A stretch of 64,000 nt of DNA from Salminus brasiliensis (GCF_030463535.1 NC_132901.1:8066959-8130958); one strand, 5' to 3'. Shown: positions 1-11,052, counted from the stretch's first letter. Program-made: numbers and translations. Notes: a model not told the origin generated them from the letters alone.

Positions 1-109
1 TACAACGTTCTCATGTGGCTTTTAAGGGCCGGCCCCCTCGCTGCAGCGGGAGGTTCCACAGAACGCTGCAGCAGTTTGTGCTCACTCGCGCTCACAGCAA
101 AGCAGAACA
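1..109 (+). promoter_or_regulatory. H1 promoter and 5' UTR, R1 (cut by window start)
   Basis: Only the proximal part is inside the window. A TATA-like GCTTTTAAG lies at 18-26. An inverted repeat CTGCAGCG (41-48) / CGCTGCAG (64-71) could fold as an 8-bp stem with a 15-base loop in or near the 5' UTR. The more distal H1 box seen in the other repeats is missing only because the window starts here. Confidence 0.75.
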
Positions 110-733
110 ATGGCAGAAGTCGCTCCAGCCCCAGCCGCCTCGGCGCCCGCCAAGGCCCCCAAGAAGAAGGCCGCCGCCCGCCCCAAGAAAGCCGGCCCCA
201 GCGTGGGCGAGCTCATCGTCAAGGCCGTCTCGGCTTCCAAGGAGAGGAGCGGCGTGTCTCTCGCCGCCCTGAAGAAAGCCCTGGCTGCCGGCGGCTACGA
301 CGTCGAGAAGAACAACTCACGCGTTAAGCTCGCCGTCAAGAGCCTCGTCACCAAGGGCACTCTGGTGCAGACCAAAGGCACCGGCGCGTCGGGCTCTTTC
401 AAGCTTAACAAGAAGCAGACCGAGGCAAAGAAGAAGCCGGCCGCCAAGAAACCGGCACCTAAAGCTAAGAAGCCGGCCGCCAAGAAACCAGCCGCGGCCA
501 AGAAGCCCAAGAAGGTAGCAGCCAAGAAACCCACTGCGGCTAAGAAATCCCCCAAGAAGGCCAAGAAGCCCGTCGCGGCCGCTAAGAAGGCAGCGAAGAG
601 CCCCAAGAAGGCCAAGAAGCCGGCGGCTCCCAAAAAGGCGACCAAGAGCCCAAAGAAAGCCAAAACGGTCAAGCCTAAAGCAGCTAAGCCCAAGGCGGCG
701 AAGGCGAAAAAGGCTGCCCCTAAGAAGAAGTAA
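110..733 (+). CDS. Linker histone H1 (R1)
   Basis: This encodes a 207-residue linker histone that binds nucleosome entry/exit DNA and compacts chromatin. The short Ala/Pro/Lys N-tail is followed by a winged-helix globular domain at about residues 30-103 ([12 protein letters not shown] ... SGSFKLN). The rest is a Lys/Ala/Pro tail with three SPKK motifs at 147-150, 164-167 and 180-183, typical CDK-site and DNA-binding motifs. The start is the ATG after the TATA-like box, and the length fits fish H1. It has no intron and ends 43 bases before a histone stem-loop. H2A follows on the same strand after a 544-bp spacer. The match to trout-type H1 rests on memory of the family, not a search. Confidence 0.98.
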   Translation: MAEVAPAPAASAPAKAPKKKAAARPKKAGPSVGELIVKAVSASKERSGVSLAALKKALAAGGYDVEKNNSRVKLAVKSLVTKGTLVQTKGTGASGSFKLNKKQTEAKKKPAAKKPAPKAKKPAAKKPAAAKKPKKVAAKKPTAAKKSPKKAKKPVAAAKKAAKSPKKAKKPAAPKKATKSPKKAKTVKPKAAKPKAAKAKKAAPKKK

Positions 734-776
734 ACAGTAACGCCGTTTACCTTCATGTCTTGTTTCTCTATTCAAC

Positions 777-792
777 GGCTCTTTTAAGAGCC
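777..792 (+). terminator. Histone 3' stem-loop, H1 R1
   Basis: GGCTCTTTTAAGAGCC is a perfect 6-bp stem with a 4-base loop, followed by ACCCA, the cleavage side of replication-dependent histone mRNAs (SLBP binding). A purine-rich stretch at about 806-815, ending in ACAGC, could pair with U7 snRNA. Confidence 0.95.
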
Positions 793-1150
793 ACCCACAG
801 TTTCATAAAAAAACAGCTTTTTTCCCCCCTTGTTACTGCATAATGAATTGATTGTTAAAAAAAAAAAAAAAAACACTCAACACAAAAATAGCTCTCATTA
901 GTTTCCCCACACAATAATTATATATGATCAATATATATATATATTTTTGGTTTGGTCATACGTGTTACATTTGAGCGGGAAAGGGAAAGAAAACGCGGGG
1001 CACGAGTGGGGGTAAATGTTTCTTTCTTTAACCCGTTTTCTTTCTTCCTTTCTCTCTCTCGCTCACACAGACACACAGCACGAGAGGAGGAGGGGGTCGG
1101 GTAGGAAAGCGAGCAGAGGTGGGAGGACGCTAGAGTCTGACGGCGGAAAT
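793..1150. other. H1-H2A spacer, R1
   Basis: No gene seen. It contains a poly(A) run at about 857-873, a short AT tract near 931-945, a C-rich polypyrimidine tract (1021-1063, CTTTCTCTCTCTCGCT type) and a purine-rich stretch (1080-1130) just before the H2A promoter. Confidence 0.8.
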
Positions 1151-1664
<514 letters not shown>

Positions 1665-1698
1665 ATTGGCGCTCTCCGTTGATTTATCTATACACAAA

Positions 1699-1714
1699 GG
1701 CTCTTTTAAGAGCC
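1699..1714 (+). terminator. Histone 3' stem-loop, H2A R1
   Basis: GGCTCTTTTAAGAGCC lies 35 bases after the stop. It is followed by a good downstream element, TAAGAAAAGTG (about 1726-1736), which resembles the U7-pairing CAAGAAAGA consensus. Confidence 0.95.
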
Positions 1715-1925
1715 ACCCATTTTTTCTAAGAAAAGTGCTGCTCCTTTACAAACAACACTACATATTCTTCACGTGATTTCCAACTGCATAAAAAAATAAT
1801 AGCTTTATGAACCGAGTTATTATATAAACACACTGCCATGCAATACACAATTGCCATTTTTCATATATTTCACGTACTGAGATCAACACCCTATGCATAT
1901 GTGCATGTATACACACATTCTCTCG

Positions 1926-1969
<44 letters not shown>

Positions 1970-2121
1970 GTGTTTAATGTTCGCTGTAATGTACAGTACA
2001 TTGATTAGTTTGATCATATTATTGTTCTTATTATTATATATTCTTTTAATGCTTTTTTTTTCTTTGTTGTTTTGTATTACAGGAGCCCGCCGTTTTGCTT
2101 TTAGGTTTGAAAAGAAGACGC
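1715..2121. other. H2A-H3 spacer, R1
   Basis: AT-rich and without a gene. It has a (CA)17 microsatellite at 1934-1967 and, at about 2049-2083, a T-rich tract ending TTGTATTACAG, which looks like a 3' splice acceptor just upstream of the H3 promoter. Confidence 0.75.
1934..1967. repeat. (CA)n microsatellite, 17 copies
   Basis: Pure CA dinucleotide run. At the same place R2 has 11, R3 7 and R4 10 copies, so it is length-variable between array repeats. Confidence 0.95.
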
Positions 2122-2217
2122 CCAATAGTGTGTCACCGACGCATTGCCGGCCGCCCAATGGGAAACGGACAACTTCAAGACGCCCAATGAGCGGCAAGCG
2201 GCTTGAAAGCTTAAAAG
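2122..2217 (+). promoter_or_regulatory. H3 promoter, R1
   Basis: Three CCAAT boxes (2122-2126, 2155-2159, 2184-2188) about 30 bases apart precede a TATA-like CTTAAAAG (2210-2217), which lies 64 bases before the ATG. The promoter looks intact although the gene behind it is broken. Confidence 0.8.
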
Positions 2218-2280
2218 CCATGTGAAGCGAGCGAGAGCTCATTCTCTTTCTTTTCCCCGAGAGGAGCAGAGTTCAACGCG

Positions 2281-2687
<407 letters not shown>

Positions 2688-2722
2688 ACAGAGCGCTTCG
2701 ACGTTTACCTGAAATACCCAAC

Positions 2723-2738
2723 GGCTCTTTTAAGAGCC
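2723..2738 (+). terminator. Histone 3' stem-loop, H3 R1
   Basis: GGCTCTTTTAAGAGCC lies 36 bases after the stop. The downstream purine element (GCCGAAACAGC) is a weaker U7 match than in H2A or H2B. Confidence 0.94.
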
Positions 2739-3151
2739 ACCTACCCGTGTCCGCGCCGAAACAGCAAATGTCCGCCTCACCTCGGTGTTGCGTTTATATA
2801 ATGTAAGGCTATTATGACGCGCGCGCGCTTCTAAGTTCCATAGGGCTGCGCGAGCAAAACCAGCCGTAAGACAGTGGTTGTAAAGTTTAGCAAAAAAAAC
2901 AACTAATATATATGTATATATATATTATAACGTTTTGTACAACATTTCAAATCGCCATATTTAACATGTGTTTTAATACATATTAATACGTTTCTTTTAA
3001 TACCTATCAATATGATTATACATATTTAATAGTTTGGAAACAGTTCATTCACCCCAGCAAAAAGTTGAAGCCACTGCTACTTCAGTAGAACACTACACTT
3101 TACCCTATGTAGTGTTTAGGCCGGTTTTGGCCTATTACAAACGGCATTTGA

Positions 3152-3187
3152 CATGGATGGAGCGTGGATCCCACCGCGTGGTGAAAC
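3152..3187 (-). promoter_or_regulatory. CTCF-like motif relative, copy a
   Basis: The reverse strand reads CCACGCGGTGGGATCCACGC, a diverged member of a motif family that recurs in this spacer. It has three mismatches to the CTCF core CCASYAGRKGGCRS, so binding is doubtful. Confidence 0.25.
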
Positions 3188-3390
3188 TATACAACTGCAA
3201 GCACAGTTTCAGAGAGCAATGTATGTGTATATTTATATAATGAGAGCTTGATTTTGGGTACCTACGTTTCATACATATGCAAAATGAGTTTGATTCCATA
3301 GAGAGTAAGCGAGACCAGCTGTGGGGCCGCAGTAAAGGAGTTAAGTGTATATTCCGGAGAGGACCACCGTTGTTGTGGGAACGCAGACAT

Positions 3391-4462
3391 ATGTCATGGA
3401 TGGAGCGTGGATGCCATCGTGTGGTCAAACTAGGCAAATGCAAACGTTAACTACGTAGATTTATTCGTGTATGTGTGTGAATGTAACAGCTTTTTTCATT
3501 TGATAGATGGTTGTGAACTCCAGTACGTCTACTAAATCATTTGTATTGCGGTGTTATTTTGGTTAGTGTTTTTTAAAGTACATTTTAAAAAATGTTTCTA
3601 TTGAAGCATACTTCAGTTCAGGGCATTTTAGTAGCCAGCATGGTTACCAGTTCTCATGCTGCCAGGCAATGAAATGGAAACTTAATTTAGGGTAATTTTA
3701 TACACATTAAATATGATTGTTAACTGCAACAACAAATCTAAAAAGTAATTACGTGTCTTACGTGATGATTTTCGTTTGGGCTTGGGTTTCATTTCAACAA
3801 TATGCTAACGATAACATACTCCAGACTGTATAATCTCCTTCCACAACTAGATAAAATGTCTTGTTTTGAAGAACGCTTGATAGAAGTCTTTAAAAAAAGG
3901 CACTTTATTAGCCATCATGACAACCAAACAGCATGCAGTTATGTAAAAAGCCACCAATTTACTCACTGCTAGAAGCCATTGAGACAAACTATAGAGTAGT
4001 GCACTTCTATGTAGGACCTTTATTTCCTTTTCTTTAGAGCCCTTAAACTCTGTGTATTAGCTTATATTGAGGTTACCATAATAATCATAAATCAGTAAAA
4101 AACACCGCTCATCTGCTATCAAGACCTGACCGAGGAGCTGGAGGCCAGTGGAGCAAAGCTAAAATATGGAAAAGCATACGCACCCTCAAATTGGTGCAAA
4201 AAAAAATAAATAATAATTTTAATCATTCAAGGCATAGGTAAGTAACAAATGAATACAAAAGTGCTAACAAAAGTGAATGAAAAGCCAGCCGTACTCACTT
4301 GTGAATTCGCTTTTTTGATTTTGCTTCTTTAAACGTCTCTGTGGACCAAAAAAAAAAGATTAATTGTTTTACATTTTAACCACACGATGGCATCCACGCT
4401 CCATTTACGTACTATGACCACAGACTTAAAGCTTAGCCCTGAAACTCCATCAGAAGCCTAAA
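3391..4462. repeat. 1.2-kb spacer module, copy 1 (R1)
   Basis: This is the first of two alignable, diverged tandem modules. It opens with ATGGAGCGTGGATGCCATCG-like sequence (minus-strand motif core at 3412-3424) and closes with its inverse (core 4380-4392) and the string CCATCAGAAGCCTAA. Inside are shared blocks such as TATGATTGTTAACTGCA, CTCCAGACTGTAT, CACCGCTCATCTGCTATCAA and CAGCCGTACTCACTTGTGAA. The inverted ends about 1 kb apart resemble a non-autonomous transposon, but no transposase or target duplication is evident. Confidence 0.7.
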
Positions 4463-5175
4463 AGACTTGACTAGAGAAGTGCACTTCTGTGTAGTGTATA
4501 CAGTGTAAGGGATTTAGGAAGTGCCCTATTGCAAACGTCACCGTTGTTTTGGTATCGTGGATATATGTCATGGATGGAGCGTGGATGCCATCGTGTGGTC
4601 AAACTCGCAAATGCAAACGCTAAAAACATAGATGTATACGTGTATGTGTGTGAATGTTACAGCTTTTACATATGACAGATGGTTGTGAACTCCAGTAAGT
4701 CTACTAAGATCTACCAAGGAACATTTGGGCATTTTAGTAGCCAGCATGATAACCAGTTGTCATGCTACCAGGCAATGAAAACTTAATTTAGGGCACTGCA
4801 ATTTTTATACACATTAAATATGATTGTTAACTGCACCAATACATCTAAAAAGTCATTACATGTCTTGCGGGATGATTTTTGTTTGGGTTTTAACAATATG
4901 CTAATGATAAAGTAGGACAGAAATTTTTTTTACTCCAGACTGTATTACCTCCTTCCACAACTCGATCAAATGGCTTTAGATAAAGAATCCTTGATAGAAG
5001 CATTCTTTATTTAAGGCACTTTTTTATCAGTTAGGTAAAAAGCCAACAATTCGCTCACTACTATAAGCCATTGAGACAAACTGTAGAGTAGTGCAATTCT
5101 ATGAATGACGTTTTTCCCCTCCCCCTTTAGAGCCCTTAAATTCTATGCTGTATGGTTATGTGTATGTATGTATGC

Positions 5176-5321
5176 ATCAGCTTATATTGAGGTTAACATA
5201 ATAATCATAAATCAATAAAGAACACCGCTCATCTGCTATCAAGACCTGACTAAGGAGCTAGAGGCCAGTGGAGCAAAGCTACAATTACGAAAAGCATACG
5301 CACCATCGGTGCAAAAAAATC
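5176..5321 (+). repeat. 146-bp inverted repeat, left arm (R1)
   Basis: Begins ATCAGCTTATATTGAGG and ends CGGTGCAAAAAAATC. Its reverse complement is found without mismatch at 6050-6195, leaving a 728-bp loop. A diverged direct copy is present in module copy 1 at about 4059-4200. Confidence 0.92.
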
Positions 5322-5428
5322 ATTTTAACCTGCCAGGTTTAGGTCAGAGACTTTCTTCAAGGCATAGGTAAGTAACAAATGAATACAAAAGTGCTAACAA
5401 AAGTGTATCAAAAGCCAGCCGTACTCAC

Positions 5429-5502
5429 TTGTGAATTAGCTTTTTTGTGCTTCTCAAATTGAACTCTTTCTCTTCTTTCTGATTTTGCTTCTTTAAATGT
5501 CT
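5429..5502 (-). other. Exon-like block on minus strand (R1)
   Basis: On the minus strand a T-rich tract ending GGTCCACAG is followed by 74 bases open in one frame (TFKEAKSERRERVQFEKH and on to NSQ) and then a donor-like GTGAGTAC. Copy 1 of the module has the same block shortened by 34 bases (frame-breaking). I recognise no protein; it may be a relic exon carried by the repeat or a chance arrangement. Confidence 0.3.
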
Positions 5503-5572
5503 CTGTGGACCAAGAAAAAAAAAACTAAAAAAAAAGATGAATTGTTTTATATTTTGCAGATTTACATTTTGA

Positions 5573-5585
5573 CCACCAGATGGCA
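5573..5585 (+). promoter_or_regulatory. CTCF-like motif, strong copy e (R1)
   Basis: CCACCAGATGGCAT matches CCASYAGRKGGCRS at 13 of 14 positions (last base differs). The same site is in R2 (21310), R3 (36723), R4 (50633) and R5 (62865). Motif match only; no occupancy evidence. Confidence 0.4.
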
Positions 5586-6021
5586 TCCACGCTCCATTCA
5601 CGTACTACGACAACAGACTTAAAGCTTAGCCCTGAAACTCCATCAGAAGCCTAAGGGGTAGGTCTAGCCAAACTGCTTCCCCTCACCCTGACTTCATCAT
5701 GAGCTCTACACTTACTTTGCTTACCACAATGTCTTTCCATATTTCTTTATCATCCACTAACTGCAACATATGATAAAAGCAACATTACTTAAAGCAACAT
5801 TAACTCCCTCTGTGTTTATCTAATCTAGCATGACTTTTATTAGAAGATGTAAAGCGAGCCTGAGAAATCCAAGGGGTAAACATGTAGTTTTAGTTGGCCT
5901 CATTAGGAGCTTTTCCCTTGTATGCAATAATATACCATTTATTCGATTTGTGTTTGTTCTTTCTTTCTTTAAATGTCTCTGTGGACACTATATCTTTAAC
6001 TTGTAGTGTATTAGATTAACG

Positions 6022-6040
6022 ACTACAATTCCCATGATGC
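6022..6040 (+). promoter_or_regulatory. ZNF143/THAP11-like motif 1 (R1)
   Basis: ACTACAATTCCCATGATGC is close to the ACTACAATTCCCAGAATGC-type element bound by ZNF143 (Staf). It sits 9 bases before the right arm of the 146-bp inverted repeat. Confidence 0.5.
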
Positions 6041-6049
6041 CTAACTAAA

Positions 6050-6195
6050 GATTTTTTTGCACCGATGGTGCGTATGCTTTTCGTAATTGTAGCTTTGCTC
6101 CACTGGCCTCTAGCTCCTTAGTCAGGTCTTGATAGCAGATGAGCGGTGTTCTTTATTGATTTATGATTATTATGTTAACCTCAATATAAGCTGAT
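6050..6195 (-). repeat. 146-bp inverted repeat, right arm (R1)
   Basis: Exact reverse complement of 5176-5321. The exact identity between arms, against clear divergence of the third related copy at about 4059-4200, implies a recent inverted duplication or conversion between arms. Confidence 0.92.
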
Positions 6196-6787
6196 AAAAC
6201 CTTGCCAAATAAAATTATTTTTGCACAGATTTAATTGTGTGGGTATGAGACATGTTAGTATTATTCCTACATTCACTTCTCATTGGTGAAGATCTTCTCT
6301 AATGGCCAATGTCAGTGTTAACACTTTACTGTACATCCTATACATTTGCACTCCTGGACACTACTAACACTTTATTATTATTACTTAATAATACAGTGTT
6401 ATTATTAAATTTTTATGTATCGTCATCTGTCCACTTCATTTCTTATTTTTCATAACTGCACTGTCCTTCATCTGCAGTTAGTTTCAAATGCATTTTCACA
6501 TGTATTCTATTTATCTGTCTATCTATCTATCTTGCAGTGTGGGTTCTAACTAGACAAAGGACTCCAAAAGTCATGTTTGTGTTTTTAAACCACAGTATTG
6601 ACTTTGTCCTCATGTAACTCATGTATAGTGTAACTGGGTATCTCAGTATCTTCACCTGGATTTATTGATCCAAAACTGTAGTTTAGTGATGTCAAGGTTC
6701 AAATGTTTAAAGTCATGTCATGTTGAATGTTGTGAGGGAATACGTCTGAAAATATATGGAACCTGGCCTGGCAGATACATATTCTGA

Positions 6788-6800
6788 CCACCAGATGGCA
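6788..6800 (+). promoter_or_regulatory. CTCF-like motif, strong copy f (R1)
   Basis: Second CCACCAGATGGCAT in the spacer, same orientation as the copy at 5573, at the head of a right-end module fragment. Equivalent sites: R2 22525, R3 37938, R4 51848. Confidence 0.4.
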
Positions 6801-7109
6801 TCACTACTCCATTCACGTTCTGCAACTACATAGTCTTAGGGCCTAGCCCTGAAACTCCATCAGAAGCCTAAGAGGTAGGTCCAGCCGAACTGCTACCACT
6901 CATCCTGACTTCATCATGAGCTTTACACTTACTTTGCTCACCACAATTTATTTCCTTCCTTTCTCTTCCACTAACTGCTAACCAATATGACTTTAGAAGA
7001 AGATTTATTAGAAGATGTATAGTGAAAACCTGAGGAATCCAAATGGTGTGGGTTTAGTTTAAGTTGGCCTTGTTTTATTTTATGTGCAGAAATATGTCAG
7101 TGGTGGTGG

Positions 7110-7250
<141 letters not shown>

Positions 7251-7440
7251 ATGCATACTTATTCAATCTGACAGAAAATACAAACCCTGTACTGGTTTGT
7301 GTTTGAGCAATATGTGTTGACAAAGAAAAAAAGAACAAATTACTGGTTGAATCTATAAAACACTATGCTTCCTTTAAGTGTGTCTATGTCAATGTGTCAA
7401 TGACACAATGTGTCTTTATCCTGTAGTGTCAAGATCAAGG

Positions 7441-7459
7441 ACTACAATTCCCATGATGC
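7441..7459 (+). promoter_or_regulatory. ZNF143/THAP11-like motif 2 (R1)
   Basis: The same 19-mer ACTACAATTCCCATGATGC as at 6022. About 25 further bases around both sites are similar (TGTAGTGT upstream, CTAACTA downstream), so the two sites arose by duplication. Confidence 0.5.
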
Positions 7460-7704
7460 CTAACTACAAGTTCAGCCTATTGACACACGTGCCATGTATT
7501 AGGACTAATCACGTGTTGTTTTAGAACGTTTTCGAAAAGTATAGATGACGTACAGTGTTTTATTGATTCAACCATTCATGTGATCCGGCTCTTTAATTCT
7601 TGAATTTGATTTATTGTTGTACTGGGTTGTTGGCGTTGTATTTTCTAAACGTTGCAAACCCTTTGTATGTGGATTTACTTGTTCAATATGTTGTCATGGA
7701 GCCT

Positions 7705-7795
7705 GTCTCTCTCTCTCTATCTCTGTCTATCTCTCTATGTATACATATCTATCTACCTACCTACCTTCCTACCTACCACCCTCCCTCTCTTCATC
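7705..7795. repeat. CT/CTAC-rich simple repeats (R1)
   Basis: Mixed TCTC, TCTA and CTAC short repeats. R2 lacks about 12 bases of the CTAC part. Confidence 0.85.
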
Positions 7796-8070
7796 TAATG
7801 ATGAAATCCGATAACTGCACGTCCAGTCACAGTAAAAAGTAAACCGTGTGCCATGGTGTACAGTAGTGGGCTGATCTCAGTGTGTGCTTGTTTTATGCTT
7901 GCAAGGTCGTAACCCTAGTACTAAATAGCCATTTATGTCATTTATTCAGGCATTCAGGTGCATTGAGGGAGGACACGTACTCTTGTCGTGTGTGTGTGTG
8001 TAATAATCGCTACGCACGTTAGAATGGCGTGATGTAGTGTGACTTTGTTGTATACGAGACCGAGGCGCAC

Positions 8071-8110
8071 ATGGCGACAGCCATCAGAGGGGAGTGGACG
8101 GCTGACCGAG
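8071..8110 (+). other. First-exon-like segment (R1)
   Basis: An ATG opens 40 bases reading MATAIRGEWTADR and runs into a donor-like GAG/GTATTT at 8111. The area is locally CpG-bearing and is followed by intron-like sequence with a polypyrimidine-TTTTTCAGG acceptor near 8610. I recognise no protein. R2 has the same segment (23784-23823); R3 and R4 lack it through a shared 164-bp deletion. It may be a captured gene 5' end or chance. Confidence 0.25.
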
Positions 8111-9324
8111 GTATTTGTCGTGTTAAGACCTATGTTAACTACTTTTAATGTTCATACATGTGAAACGTCGTCTTTACATGACGACATGTGAGTCATTACA
8201 CTTTGCGTTGCTTTGTGGAATAGGCGTGAGCTGGAGACTGGACCTGGTCAGCTCCGTTGTGTCGCTGTTGGCACGATAACGTTTGCTAACTTGCCAAAAA
8301 TGAAGTGGATACTGAAATCCGATAAGTCGATTTTGCGGAGAGCCTAAAGTTGTACACCCAGTCACAGCAAATCGACGTAGAACTGCCGTTGCTGGATCTA
8401 TGTGTGGAGTTGTACATAGCTTGGAGCCAGCTTAGCGATTAGCAGCGTGGCTAACTCGGCCAGCATAAACAGTAAAGCACAAATATGAGCCTAATTATGA
8501 GGGGTCATTATTTATTGACCACAGTGCAGTGCCACATGCGGAGTTGTAGCATAAAAGTACGCAATACAGCCGTGATTTGTGGCTGTTGAGTGATTTGAGT
8601 TAACTTGCTTTTTCAGGTCCACACATGAGCTAACATAGCGATTAGCATGCTAGCTAACTCGGATGGTACAAACAATAGCATTACGCCAGCGAGTGTAAAT
8701 ACCTGTCAGATAAATACACACTCGCTCGAGTCAGTCAGGTTTTATTATGAAACCGTGTATATAGCTAGCAACATTTTATACGTTTACTGCCGTGGTTGAA
8801 ATCGAGAAGCCACCTCGGAGAGTAGCATGATGGCTAGGTGTCTAAAAATTAATCACAAAAATAACGATATTACGGACACGTGCGTAGTTCTCTATATTGT
8901 TATTTGGAGCAAGTGAGGGAGAAACAGTCGTGCTTAAACCCGGCTACCAGCAGCGTATCTTCTGGTTTTCAGAGCTGGGCGGCCTGTGTAGCTTGCTAGC
9001 TAGTGTTTTGTTTACAAAAGATTATTTTCGTTATTAGCTAGTTGCCGAAACGGCATCGGTCAACCGAAAAAACGAACAAACAAAAAAACAATGCAATTTC
9101 GCTCGTTGGCCAATAGTTAAACAGTAAAAAAGCTCAGAAAAAGCTATGACATTAGAACCGGAGTTGCACTGTCCAATTCCCAAGCAGCTCACTACTCCCT
9201 ATGGAGTGCACGGTGTCACGAAAAAACGCTGTGCACTAGGGAGTAGTGGAGTGCGGTTTAGGATCGCCCCAGGTGTACGAAGGAAGACTTCATGCATGGA
9301 GCATGGGGTGTCATCCTGTGGTAA

Positions 9325-9484
<160 letters not shown>

Positions 9485-9985
9485 TTGGCGTTATTATTGT
9501 AGTAATTGATTTTTAGAAAACAGTGCATAAATGTTTATTTACAAAGGCCACATGGCCCCTATCCACTTCTTACAGTGACTCAAAGTAGGCTCATACACAG
9601 CCTCACTAAACAGTTCATCTTATGCCTAGGTCACTGAATTGTATGAATTTATTCAGTTATTTATTTATTTAAGATTTCGCCATAAGACCAATCTATTTCA
9701 GAAATGATTTTAGCTCTTAATTGCAGTTTAGGTTACTTCGTCATTATATGGTCAAGCAGGTCTGGAGCTAGGCTGTAGGTTTCAAAGCTAAATCATGTTG
9801 AGTTAAAGTATTCACAGTGAAGGTTATGCATGATCCAAAGTGTGCTGCGTTATTTTGAACATGAGTACATCCAGAGAGAACGGAATTCTGGTTGACTGTA
9901 TTTTGTATGGCTACCCACTCAGTGGCTATACAGCAAAACAAGCGTTCTGCACACGTACAGAGTATGAGGCGGAGCTGATGTACTG

Positions 9986-10416
<431 letters not shown>

Positions 10417-10446
10417 ACGCTCGGCCTGAACAGCTCTAAACCCAAC

Positions 10447-10462
10447 GGCTCTTTTAAGAGCC
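10447..10462 (+). terminator. Histone 3' stem-loop, H4 R1
   Basis: GGCTCTTTTAAGAGCC lies 31 bases after the stop. The downstream element AGCAAAAGAGCC (about 10475) is a plausible U7 target. Confidence 0.95.
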
Positions 10463-10869
10463 ACTCACAAATCCAGCAAAAGAGCCTGTTTCTAATCTTA
10501 GCTTGTTTGTTTCAAATAAGGCAGTTTCCCGGATACTCTGTATTAAGAATGTAATATACGGGAAGAGTACATATATGTTACTTTGTATATATGTATTGTT
10601 TTACACCCCCCCGTATGCGTTGGTAAAATCAGAACTATACGTCTTAATAAATCCTGATAGTCGCCGTCAACGCCGCTGTGGCGAAAAACAGATTAAGCCC
10701 TGTAGATTAAAAATGCGCGGGAAGGCGAACAAAGAGTTGATCATATTTGTTTGTTTCAATAAAGTCAATGATGGTGGTTATGAATCTCCCGGTTACTTTG
10801 TTAAGAAGCTCATTTTCAGGAGGAAAAAACATAATTTATATATAATATTTATATATATATATGACATTA

Positions 10870-10906
10870 TATTCTTATATAATAATGTGATTATTATATA
10901 AGAATA
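10870..10906. repeat. AT-rich perfect palindrome (R1)
   Basis: Two 17-base arms, TATTCTTATATAATAAT and its exact complement, flank a 3-base loop (GTG). It can form a hairpin or cruciform. Conserved in all four complete repeats, with loop TTG in R2. Confidence 0.9.
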
Positions 10907-11052
10907 CATATTGTTTTCCATTTACCCCGTTTGCGTTGATTAAATCAGAATTATACAGAACATCGCCGTCAACACCGCTTTGGCGAAAAATAATGTGCCG
11001 CCTGCACGGTGGGTACAAATGCGCGGGTAGGCGAACAAAGAGAATGCTGCTC

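Larger units (their letters stand above)
4567..5653. repeat. 1.2-kb spacer module, copy 2 (R1)
   Basis: Diverged second copy of the preceding module. Its left motif core lies at 4586-4598 (minus) and its right core at 5573-5585 (plus). It carries the first arm of the 146-bp inverted repeat and the longer version of the minus-strand exon-like block (5429-5502). Right-end sequence recurs once more from 6788 to about 6955, so a third, rearranged copy probably lies at 5750-6955. Confidence 0.7.

Noticed and set aside
295-775. Long minus-strand open frames across H1
   Set aside because: They are mirror frames of the Lys/Ala/Pro-rich H1 codons (Leu/Phe/Gly-rich nonsense) and recur only because H1 recurs.
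4140-4200. Plus-strand peptide-like reading CYQDLTEELEASGAKLKYGK
   Set aside because: Short, bounded by stops, no start or splice acceptor in phase; only recorded as part of the spacer module.
6050-6195. Possible U4 snRNA-like start (AGCTTTGCTCCACTGGC) in the inverted repeat arm
   Set aside because: Similarity stops after about 16 bases; no U4 internal or Sm-site sequence follows.
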